Source: Nothophaeocryptopus gaeumannii (taxonomy: Eukaryota > Ascomycota > Dothideomycetes > Mycosphaerellales > Mycosphaerellaceae). From it: a stretch of 64,000 bases of DNA. The position numbers and the translations under genes were made by a program. Below are positions 32,487 to 41,861 of this stretch, one piece after another. The first letter of the stretch is position 1, and every line of letters starts with the position of its first letter. The notes beneath the pieces were generated by a model. It saw only the letters and a program-made list of their open reading frames with translations. It made no database searches and was not told where the DNA came from. The stretch lies in contig JASISA010000027.1 in NCBI GenBank assembly GCA_031771865.1, forward strand, positions 310,001 through 374,000, given 5' to 3'.

Positions 32487-32733
32487 ATGAAAAGTGTGTA
32501 TACAGGGGATGGAAATGTTTACGAGACATGGACAATGAGAGATGGCAGACGAAGATTGATGATGGAGACGACTGTAGATGACGAACTGGGTTGCTTGTAC
32601 AGACCGATACGTCTTAGAAGACTGTTAATATGGGTGGATGGGAGCGAGCGAGCGAGTTTGATTTGTAGATACCATATTAGTTTTCAAGTTTCACTTTGTA
32701 CAGAGATAACCGCCTCCAAAATCTTGCTTTTGA

Positions 32734-34730
32734 CTATACATCTATCTCCTGCTCCCTCCCCCTCCCACCGTTCCCTTTCTCCCCTGCCCTTCGTACCTCC
32801 CAACTCGCCGAACCAACCTCACTACCACTTTCTCCTCCCTCCCCGATTCCCGCCCCATCACTAATCGGCATGGGTGCGATCTTATGACAAACCCAATAAA
32901 CCGTCCCAGAGACGACGATGGCGACTACCCAGGACAACGAATACAGATATGTAGCTCCCTGTGGCACATCCAACGCTGAATTGCAGGCTTTTGCGAGTCC
33001 GGGCATATTAGGCGCGATGCCACATGTAAAGGCTAAAAAGGCTCGCCAGTTGAAACCGTGGGAGAAATAGTGCGGGTTGAGAGAGGGGTGTTTGGAGCGG
33101 GAGTAGAGAGCCGAGATGTCGAGGGTGAAGGGTGGGCGATGGGATGGGGAGCGACGGATGAGCCAGGTGTCTGTTACGAGGATACCGGCTAGGGCACCGA
33201 GGAAGAGGGCGTAGCCGCCTAAGAAGGAAGAGAAGGAGTGGGCGGAGTATTGGATGTACCTGAGGTGAAAGTAAGTATTGGCAAGAGTGAGTGGAACCGG
33301 AGGGGGTGGGGGGGAAGGAGGGACTTACCAAGGTACAGCAGCAACGGATAGAAACGCGCAAACGAAAGCTCCTCGACGGTTGTTGATGTATCGAGGGAAC
33401 CAGAGAGATAAGTCGTTGGAGAAGGAGACGCTGTTAGCGGAGATGTTTGTTCCGATTACGGCAAAGGACCAGCAGAGGCCTGCGAAGAATTGGGCGGCGC
33501 GGTTGTTCCATCTAGCACCAGCTCACGTCAGTACCGAATAACCGTTTGTGAGGAATATCGTGGGAGGTGGTACTTACAATGTCGCAACGAAGAGTGGATT
33601 CCAAGCTTTGCTCGCCGGGATATCGTACACGACAGTAGCAGCGCTGGTGACCGTAGCTCCAAGAACACCACACATAGTCACTAGCACCATAAGTCCTACC
33701 GCCTGCGTCCAAAAGACCTGGCGGGGATATTTGGCGTAGCGGGTGAAGTCGGGCATGTTGAGGGCTAAGGTGGCTTTGGGGCCGATGGCTGTTGTGACGC
33801 ATTGGAAGAAGACGACGACGGTGGGGGTGCCGGAGGTAATGTGGGTTGGTTTGGAGAATGTTGGGCCGAAACCTGGACGGTGTTAATAGAAGGGGAAGGG
33901 AGAAGGGATGGGATGGGGAGGGAAGGGTACCGTGTGCGGCGACGAGGGCCCAGATGAAGAGGGTTAGGCCGAAGACGGGCATTATAATTGTTTTTGCCTA
34001 GGAGATATGAGCAACTTTGTCTCTCCAAGTCATACTTCTCGGAGGCTTTGCACTCACCATGAACAGGAATCTCAGCGTGCTGACGTGTAAGTACAGCAAT
34101 GGCAACTGTATGATCAAGAACAAGAAGAAGCACAGCAATTCCGCGCTCGTAACATGTGCCGAGGCCGGTAATCGATTCGGAAAGTGATTGAAGCTCGGCC
34201 AGATAGCGCTGAACATGATCTGAAGGCATTGTCCGCCTTGAAAGGTCTGTGTCCCGAACCAGATGACAGCCACCAAGCCTCTGATCAGTACTGCAAAGTA
34301 TGATCCTCGCATACCGAATGCAGAACGGCAGTGTACTGGAAAGTTGATGCCGAGCATTGCGCCAACATATCCATCCAGCATCGCGGGTACGCAGACGAGA
34401 GCATGACCGATGAAGACGGCGAGAATGGCGAGTCCTGGGTTAAGTCCTTTGGAGACGGATGTGGAGGAGACTTGGTACATGGAGATGGAGAAGGCTTCTG
34501 CGATCCAGACCGCTCGATAGTCAGCGAGTGCACTATGTAAAGTTGAGACGATGGCTTGGCGGCCGTTGCTTGTGTCCGTTCATTCACTTACACCCCAGCA
34601 AGCTAGGCCATGTCCATGTCCTCTGTGGGCTGCCCAGAGGCACGGGCTCCAAGTCTTTGTTCGTGGGTACGCCGTCTGTTGCTTGTTCTTCCAAGGCTGA
34701 GCGTAGTACGAGCCGGTTGCGGAGGCCCAT
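32734..34730 (-). CDS. NCS1-family nucleobase/allantoin/hydantoin-type permease
   Basis: Six exons with consistent phases give 554 residues: 34730-34592, 34512-34058, 33997-33931, 33872-33578, 33511-33329 and 33259-32734. Introns are 58-79 bp, mostly GTAAGT or GTGAGT. The product is a 12-helix cation symporter of the nucleobase-cation-symport-1 family. Typical segments are WIAEAFSISMYQVSS, NPGLAILAVFIGH, VHCRSAFGMRGSYFA, IWFGTQTFQGGQC, HITSGTPTVVVFFQ and LNMPDFTRYAK. The superfamily carries uracil, uridine, allantoin, purines, thiamine and, in bacteria, hydantoins (Mhp1). Substrate cannot be read from sequence alone. It converges on the Zn2Cys6 factor with about 250 bp between stops. The junction of exons 1 and 2 (G-S-V-W) is the least certain. 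Confidence 0.85.
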
Positions 34731-35348
34731 CTTGATTGTTGTATGCCCACAAAGAGACGTGAAGTAAGAAGTGAAGTTGAAACAGTAAGAAACACCAGCG
34801 GTCTTCGAAACCCCCCGGCGAGAGTCTCTGTGGTCAGCACTTGGGTTAGATCTGCAGCAAAGAGAGTTTGGAGATCTCCCAGGCGTGAGTCTTGTCAGAT
34901 CTTCTCGCCGCCTTACCTGCATCCTACCGTATGGCAGTCTGCTGCGAGGACATGCCCATCACACATAGTATTGCATATGTAGCACGTAGATAGGACAGCT
35001 GTACCGCAATGCACAGCATGTCTTTCCTATCGGTGATGTCTTGGCGGTTTGTAGAAAGGATGTGGTAAGCTTTTGGGAGGATTGCTTGTGGCGTCAGCGG
35101 TGCCTGCAGGGTGATTGAGACGCCGGGCCGGCGACAAAGACACATGATAAGGCAGGTCACAGTGAAGTGCATAGTAGTTGAAGGTCTTCATACGTGAGCG
35201 TCGTAGGTCGAGATCGTGACACGAGGACAGAGGGAGATCGGAAGCAGACAAGCCTTGAAAGCAAAAGCGGGATGCTTGGAAGCCTGAGGCAGAAACCGGA
35301 TCTGGTGCGAACAGTCGGCGGATGTATCACAGCGTGAGCGTACACTGT
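34731..35348. other. intergenic region
   Basis: About 620 bp upstream of the permease and downstream of the SAT4-type relic. No gene recognised. Confidence 0.4.
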
Positions 35349-36614
35349 TCAACTCGCCTCAAGAACGCGACTATGCATCATCTTGTCCGAACACTGCGAG
35401 CAGACGAGGTCGTCTTCAGCGCTCACATTCGTCGAGGCTTTGCTGGAACCGAGACTCTTCACCGTTCTCGAGATGGATGCCATGCCGAGAATCTTGCCCA
35501 GAGCACTTCTCACGACTATTTTGCGCATAACAGGCAAGCAAACAGCAATGAGCGCAACCATGGTTTCGATCATGGTCCAGAAAACTTCAGCAGATACGAT
35601 GCCGAGGATGTCATAAGTCGGCAGGCCCATTACTGAAGCTTCACGGCTTCTGATGGCATGCTCGTCTGGATGACGATTGTCATGCGTATGAAGGCTGCAG
35701 CCGTGGCGCTGTTGACCAAGTCTGCGCAGAATCTCGTGCAAGATGCGATGGTGCGAACACTTGCATTCCACCCAACATGAAGCAGCCCGCAATGGACAAT
35801 TCGTTGGCCATTGACAAGTTAGCTGGAAGATCTGCACGGGACACTAGCATTCGGCCTAATCGGTAGGAGACACGGTTCGACCTACCCAAGGCATCGGCAA
35901 CACCAGTACGAACAGATCAAAGCAAGCGTCCAAGATGGTGTAGATGATGGTTGGCAAGAATCCGAAAGGACATTGCTCCGCGATCTCGCCAAGCGATCCC
36001 CAATATGCATCGACTTGCGTACCATAGTCGAACACCAGTCCGAAGAAGAAGGCTACTGCCCAGCCAGAAACCAAAACTATAAGAATCCAGTTCGCGATGT
36101 TGACGACTCTGTATTGACCAAAGAAGCGGCGGTAAAAGAAGAAGATCGCCAGTCGGACGCAACCAAGGACCAGTGGCTGCGTGAAGAAGACCACGTAGAA
36201 GACCTGCCAAACGTGAGTACTTTACCTTCTCTGATTCTGTTACCTTCCCTGATTCGGCACTGACACACCTTTGCTAGCACTATCCACTCTAGCCCGGCCG
36301 TCGTAAATCATGCTTCAGCATCATCTGGACTGGAGTGGCCTCCGACCGAGCCTTCAACTGCGCCCCAGACGATGATTGCGGAGCCTGGATACAGAAGAAT
36401 CCAGACAAGATACGAGTAGTATCATTGAATTTCAGCGTTTATTCTTGGGAGCCCTTACCAAAGCGATGATGCACAGATAGTCGTCGATGTGCCATCTTAA
36501 CGTCAACGTGTCGCCACGATCTGATTGAAGCAACCGATAGAAGGGCGCAAGGCTCGCCACGATCGTCAAGGTACAGGTAAGCACCATCGTGCTATCATTC
36601 GTAATGCCGTACAT
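35349..36614 (-). pseudogene. SAT4/rhodopsin-domain integral membrane protein, decayed
   Basis: The parts of a fungal rhodopsin-domain (SAT4, PTH11-related) protein are all here but in shifting frames. Readable pieces in order are HIDDYLCIIAL, SAIIVWGAVEG with GGHSSPDDAEA, LEWIVLAK, VFYVVFFTQPLVLGCVRL, FFFYRRFF, LPTIIYTILDACFDLFVLV, ANELSIAGCFMLGG, and AAAFIRMTIVIQTS. Lesions: the first intron has donor GTAAGG but its expected acceptor reads TCTGG instead of TCTAG. An in-frame TGA lies after DAEA, with an insertion/deletion pair around it. One base is missing before the ANELSIAG block, and a further shift follows it. Two later introns still look sound. So many lesions exclude a working product. 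The cellular role of this family is mostly unknown. Confidence 0.8.
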
Positions 36615-36978
36615 TGTGGACCAAGACCGATGTCGTTGTGCTGCACTGGGTTGGTGGACACAGTTTCAATTCACGTCGACATGGGTCACCCATTGCTCAA
36701 ATAGAACTACTACGGTGCGACGACATCTCTTGCCACGACTCAGCGTGCATGACTTGAACCACACGACCACGCATTCTAGAGGCATTCTCAACTTCGTCCG
36801 TGTCAGATACCAGAAGTTGAGCGTTTGCACCTCGAACCTGCTCAAGCCGTTGCGGATATAAGATGCTTGTCTGTGAGATTCTGCTGTCATGTGCACGGGT
36901 ATCTTCAGAGGCCCCGGTCTATCAGTCTTTAGGACTAGGATTTGACTGTACGGTGCTGGGTCCAACCCTCACATCGAC
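36615..36978. other. intergenic region between two relics
   Basis: About 360 bp, nothing recognised. Confidence 0.4.
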
Positions 36979-37891
36979 ATGGCGTACCACGATATACTGG
37001 ACGTGGACGACAAGACAGAGCTCGTCCTGCCTGCAGCCGCACAGCAACTACGTCCGCATCCAGACCCACAATGGCAGCGCTATATGATCATCTTCCTCAT
37101 ATTCACAAACCTCCTCTGTGCCCTCGGCTGGGCAACAGCCCTTCTTTGGACCTCTTCTCCGCAACAATCGTCATCGCCATCCCTTTCCAAGACCCACAAT
37201 ATGATCAACGCATCACCGTCGTCCCGACCCTTTCAAGGGAAAAAAAACAGTTCCATTGGTCCAGATCCTACAGCTCGCCCAACGACACCGAAGCCGACAA
37301 TTTCTGAACCGCACTTAACACCGCACACCGGTTCATCGCCGTTGAGCATGCCCGGGCAAAGGAGCAACATTGGGAAGCATCCATGTCCGTACCAGACGAT
37401 GAGGAGGAAAGACTGTATTTATTGGAAGGGCATCATCGACTCCACTGCTTGAGTAAGCCTTTCAAGTCTTTTCCAGCTGCAAAGAACTACTCTTCCTGAT
37501 CCTTTATCATCACAGAAGATCGTCCGGGCAATACTATTTGAAGTCATGACCGTCCAGCCTCTTTCCTACCCCATCCAATATGCTCGTCACTGTCTCGACG
37601 CCCATCGCCGATTCATTCTCTGCCATGCAGACAACACACCGCTGTATACCAAAGCTTTGCACACGAGTGGGAAGGAACAATGGCATATGTGTAAGCTCAC
37701 TGTTCTATCCCCTTAGGACTAAAGCATGGGATTGACGCTTCTTTACAGGCAACGACTGGTCCGCTTTGCGAGATTACGCAACCGAGAGAAGTGCGTGTTC
37801 TATGGATATGGGGGGGGATGAGACGATGAGGGAGCAATTTAGGATGTGCGATGGAGGGCAGAATGGTGTGTTAGAAGGGGGAGGGGTTTGA
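36979..37891 (+). pseudogene. UstYa/DUF3328-family oxidase relic
   Basis: The N-terminus has a cytosolic start and one transmembrane helix (IIFLIFTNLLCALGWATALL). A frameshift between about 37130 and 37200 then leads to QYDQRITVVPTLSREKKQFH. A TGA at 37305-37307 replaces the Trp expected before TALNTAHRFIAVEHARAK. The family's HxxHC copper motif is present as HHRLHC at the end of exon 1, and a second HC pair (YARHCLD) in exon 2, followed by FILCHADNTPLYT and WSALRDYATERSAC. Introns of usual length remain (after 37452 and in front of NDWSALRDY). UstYa proteins cyclise or oxidise fungal ribosomal and other peptides. Here the first half is broken while the second half is clean, so the loss looks recent. 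Confidence 0.8.
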
Positions 37892-38447
37892 AGTACTAGA
37901 TACGGAGGGAGTTATGCTTGAGGCGGCGTTTCTTGATGCGAAGGGGAATGGGTAGATAATTAAGTGTCCAGAATCTGATGAAGCGGTCTCGATTTTAGGG
38001 CGACTCCTTGGATGTCGCACTTAGGCTCTGTCCGATCTGTTGGCAGATCTCGCATGTTCTGACCCTCATGAAATTGGCTTCGTATTTGCGTGTTTGCCAG
38101 CTTATGGTGATGGCGTTGATGGCTTTTGGACTGGCGGAACTGATAGTTCGCCGTCCTCTGGTCTGGATCTTTCCTCCTGTCTTCTTCTAGGAATAGCTCG
38201 TAGTTGGAATAGCCTTCGGAGAGTTAGCTGGGCCCGAGTGCTTGGAATTGCTGGTGATGCAGACCTGCAGCATCAATGCTCATGCAAGCCGCGACCAGGA
38301 GGACATAAAGTAAAGCATCTGTCACAGAAACTCAAGTACCTGGGCATCGCAGCTCACGTACCTGGTCGTTGGCAGATCACTTTTTATTCCTTGCAGATCT
38401 CAGAAGCAGATTTCGACTTCCTTCTCTGCTTTCATCTCACCAGCAAG
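37892..38447. other. intergenic region
   Basis: About 560 bp. The reading frame of the next gene extends upstream to 38040 without any recognisable sequence. Probably promoter. Confidence 0.4.
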
Positions 38448-39131
38448 ATGTTCTTCGCCTTCATCCTCGTCCTGCTCGGTATCAGCATCTCGACAATTCA
38501 AGCGGCTCCTGTTGCTGACACAGGCCTGATCGGCGGTCTGTTAAACACAGTCGGTGGTCTCACTGGTACTGTCAGTAGCGCGATTGGCGGTGTTCCTGCC
38601 CTCCGGAAGTATTCTCCTCGCGATCTGCTTCAATTCTTCAAAGCTGACCAGGTGTTACCACAAGCCAAACTTCATGCGACTCCGCGTACCAAAAATGCAC
38701 AGTCACCGTGTCTGGTGAGATCAAGAACATGCTCACGGATGGCGGCAACTTCAGTAAGCTCTTTCACAGAGACAGACCGTGAGCTATCGTGAACACGAAC
38801 ACAGCCGGTAAAACCATAGAGCAGCCTGGATGGAAGATGGCCACGCATACGGATCGGCGAATTTGGCCGGCAGCGCGCCTCCTCCTTTCAACATTCAATG
38901 CGATGCGAAGCCCGACGTTGGTCTTGGAAAGCTGGTGAGCGGTACAGGCCCGGTCTGGCGTTCTTGGCGATAGCAAGCTGACGGTTCCTTTTCTTCCAGT
39001 CTGGTAATGTGACTCAAGTCTTCGCCAACGGCAAGCAGATGGAGCTCTGGGGATTGCTGACACCTTCTGGGCGTTGTGCGAATGGGACCTGTACTGGCTC
39101 AATCAGTGCCCTCGGCGATCCTGGGTATTAG
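38448..39131 (+). CDS. small secreted protein, four exons
   Basis: Hand splicing gives 38448-38589, 38652-38753, 38825-38934 and 39000-39131, with every junction in frame and 161 residues. A clear signal peptide begins the protein (FFAFILVLLGISISTIQA then AP). The next stretch is Gly/Thr/Val-rich (GLIGGLLNTVGGLTGT). The mature part reads TSCDSAYQKCTVTVSGEI, then APPPFNIQCDAKPDVGLGKL and LTPSGRCANGTCTGSI, with five cysteines. Introns are 62, 71 and 65 bp. The first donor (GTGTTC at 38590) is weak, and GTACTG about 20 bases upstream keeps the same phase and is an alternative. No family recognised. Size and secretion signal make it a candidate effector or hydrophobic surface protein. Confidence 0.6.
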
Positions 39132-40151
39132 TAGAAGAAAGAAAGAAAGAGGGCGACATCGAGGGAGATGTTCCTCCAAGAGCAGGACGTATGCTACGGG
39201 CAGTGCGTCTTGCGAGTCGTGTTGACTGCCGTGCCCTCGCGCAGGCCTTGTACATATGTTCCGAGGTTGTTGTATACAGACACCGACGACGCGTCTTAAC
39301 CCTACCTTCGCGTCTTCAATGCCGTTGCGATGTCGGGAGGCCGGCGCCTCAGGCTTGCTCAATCACGGTAGTGAGGTCGCGCGATAGGGTGAAGTGCGGC
39401 GTGGTTCTGATGCTCGAGGATTGTAGCGCCGCTTGCCAGGACTTTAAAGTGAGCTCGTGATGATTGATGGTGATTGATGATGATTGCTGGCCTCGAAGCG
39501 TCCGATTTGTCCGCCCCATCTTCTCCGCGCTGTGGAAGACTAGGGTGAAGCCGGTCGACAGGGATAGTGAGGCGCGTTGGCTGTCCAGTCGCAAGGTCGC
39601 AAGGTGAAGTTCATCAAACACTGCCAAGGACTCGTCTTGGGTGCGAGCATCACCGTTCATCGTGCGTACACTGTATCTCCCCGCCGCTTTCCATTGTTCA
39701 GCTTCGGCTTGGCGGCCGAGATGGTGGTGGTGAGCAGTCTCGACGTGCAGCTCAGGTGGAGCTTCGGTTCGCACGTAGCAAACATGAGCAGAAGAGAGGA
39801 TCATCATCGTTGCTTCGGCTCCCCCAACGGCTTCTTGTTCCTGGTGCAAGCCCCCCACCCCCCTTGGCAAGCAACCTGACCCGGAGATTGCGCGCCGAGG
39901 GGTCGTACCAACTTTTGTATCAGCGCGACGAGCCTCAGTTGGGAAAGCAGTATCGTGAATCTGTATGTGAAGCAGACCCCAAGGTGTATTAGGCCGCCAT
40001 ACCAGCTGGATGGTCAGACCGTTCTGACGTTGCTTGCTGAGGACACTCCTTCGGGAAAACAAACAGCGAGGCAACCAACAACCAAATCGACAGCTTTCAA
40101 GCGATCTGTGATACAGGCACAAGACCACACGATACCAGAATAGAGGGAAAC
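39132..40151. other. intergenic region
   Basis: About 1.0 kb. A 272-codon minus-strand frame crossing it (39349-40167) lacks any domain or codon pattern of a real gene. No other feature seen. Confidence 0.4.
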
Positions 40152-41348
40152 ATGTTTCCCGCGACACTGCTCGCGCTGGGGGCGACGGCCACCTCTGCGA
40201 CCACCTTGTTTGTCTCAGACTACAGCGGCAACATCACCTCGCTCTCCCTCACAGAGACCAATGGCACTTACGACTTAGAAACAATACACACCAACGATGG
40301 CTGCGCACCCAACCCCTCATGGCTCACAATCGACCCAGCTCGCGGCCTGCTCTTCTGCCTGAACGAAGGCCTTACAAGCCCCAATGGCTCCCTAGCCTCC
40401 TTCCTCATCCAATCCGACGGCAGCTTGAAGAAAGTCCAGAACGAAACAACAGTGTTGGGTCCAGTCTCAGGTGTCATCTATGGCGAGCCTTCCGGCCAAC
40501 GCGCCATTGCCCTGGCACATTACACCGGCTCGGCAGTCAGTTCCTGGCTCATCAAAGACTCCGGAAATATCACTTTCAACCAAAACCTCTTCTTCACCCT
40601 CTCCGAACCCAGCCCAGACCCAGAACGTCAAGATGCGCCTCACGAGCACGAAGCAATCCTCGATCCCACGGGCCAATATATCCTCGTCCCAGACCTCGGC
40701 GCCGATCTCGTGAGAGTCTTCTGCTGGGATGTCGAAACCCTCCAACTCACTGCACTCGATCCTCTCAAAGCCGCGCGCGGCTCTGGACCTCGTCATGCCG
40801 CCTTCTGGAAGCCCTACGGAAACACAGGCGGAACGACATACATGTACCTCGTGAGCGAAATCTCCGCTACAGTAACAGGCTACGCAGTAACCTACAAACC
40901 CAACAATGGCGGTCTCGAATTCGTCGATATAGGATATCAGAAAACCACGTGGCTACACAACCTCCCTCAACGAAATGCTCCTGCGGAGATCCACGTCTCT
41001 CCTGATAACAGATTCCTCATCATATCCAACCGAAACGACACCGCATTTACCCTGCCCAACGCAATCGGACAATCCGATTCAATCTCAACATGGTCCCTTC
41101 ACGATTCCGGAAATCTGACGTTCCATCAACTGTGGCCTGCTGGTGGATCCTACCCACGTCACTATACGACGAATGCGATTGGAAACCTGGTGGCAGTGGG
41201 ATTTCAGAAATCTCAAGCCGTCGCTCTTCTGGAGAGGGATGTAGCGAGCGGATTGCTTAGTGAACCAGTCGCGAGAGTGGCCTTCGGAGGGAATGTCACA
41301 AGCGTCGTGTGGTATGAAGAGAGGGCGTTGGGCGTGCTTGGGGGCTAG
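40152..41348 (+). CDS. secreted lactonase-family seven-bladed beta-propeller protein
   Basis: A single-exon gene of 398 residues. It starts with a short signal peptide (MFPATLLALGATATSA). The rest follows the 6-phosphogluconolactonase-like propeller family: WLTIDPARGLLFCLNEG, APHEHEAILDPTGQYILVPDLGAD, GPRHAAFWKP, APAEIHVSPDNRFLIISNRND and YPRHYTTNAIGNLVAVG. Repeated blade motifs with HxDPTGxY-type and RFLI strands are plain. Several N-glycosylation sequons are present (NGT, NLT, NVT). The family hydrolyses lactones in bacteria (Pgl). The secreted fungal branch is poorly known and related to carboxy-cis,cis-muconate cyclase. It is the first gene of a plus-strand/minus-strand convergent pair with the alpha-glucosidase. 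Confidence 0.85.
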   Translation: MFPATLLALGATATSATTLFVSDYSGNITSLSLTETNGTYDLETIHTNDGCAPNPSWLTIDPARGLLFCLNEGLTSPNGSLASFLIQSDGSLKKVQNETTVLGPVSGVIYGEPSGQRAIALAHYTGSAVSSWLIKDSGNITFNQNLFFTLSEPSPDPERQDAPHEHEAILDPTGQYILVPDLGADLVRVFCWDVETLQLTALDPLKAARGSGPRHAAFWKPYGNTGGTTYMYLVSEISATVTGYAVTYKPNNGGLEFVDIGYQKTTWLHNLPQRNAPAEIHVSPDNRFLIISNRNDTAFTLPNAIGQSDSISTWSLHDSGNLTFHQLWPAGGSYPRHYTTNAIGNLVAVGFQKSQAVALLERDVASGLLSEPVARVAFGGNVTSVVWYEERALGVLGG

Positions 41349-41861
41349 CAACCAGCCAATGTACAGACTCAGCGCGTTCTGAGTGGGGAGGAAGGGAAGA
41401 AGGAGCAAGTGCCTCTCCAGCCTGCCGAACAATCTCCGGAGTATTCATTTATGCCTGTGGCCGAGATGTGTGGGTACCTGATCAAAACGACCGATGAGAA
41501 TGGTCAGGAAATCCTGACAACTTCTCAGTCTTACGGACGCTGTACTGCAAGATAAGAGCTGAGCATGAAGCGGACATTGTCTGTGGCAAGATCAATGGAC
41601 CTGAAAATGAGTGGGATATCATACGACAGTGCATAAGCTAGCTCGAGCAAATGATCAAAAGTCACAAGTTTACCAAGTATTTTCTGTGAAATTTTTCAGA
41701 TACGTCAATACGTACTACTGAAGCGTAGGAAATATCATGCCAATGGCTTTGATTCTGTCGTTTACATCACTGTCTTCTTTTTTCATGCCGTCATTAACCG
41801 AGACACCTTCCTCTCACCACACCTCTCTCAATTCCCCACTGCTCTCAATCCCTCACTGCTC
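41349..41861. other. 3' intergenic region between convergent genes
   Basis: About 510 bp separating the stops of the lactonase-like gene and the alpha-glucosidase. No gene seen. Confidence 0.4.

Noticed and set aside
39349..40167. 272-codon minus-strand frame
   Set aside because: No domain or signal, lies across a promoter region and overlaps the start of the lactonase-like gene.
40319..41005. 228-codon plus-strand frame inside the lactonase-like gene
   Set aside because: A shadow frame: Arg/Pro/Ser-rich and out of frame with the conserved propeller.
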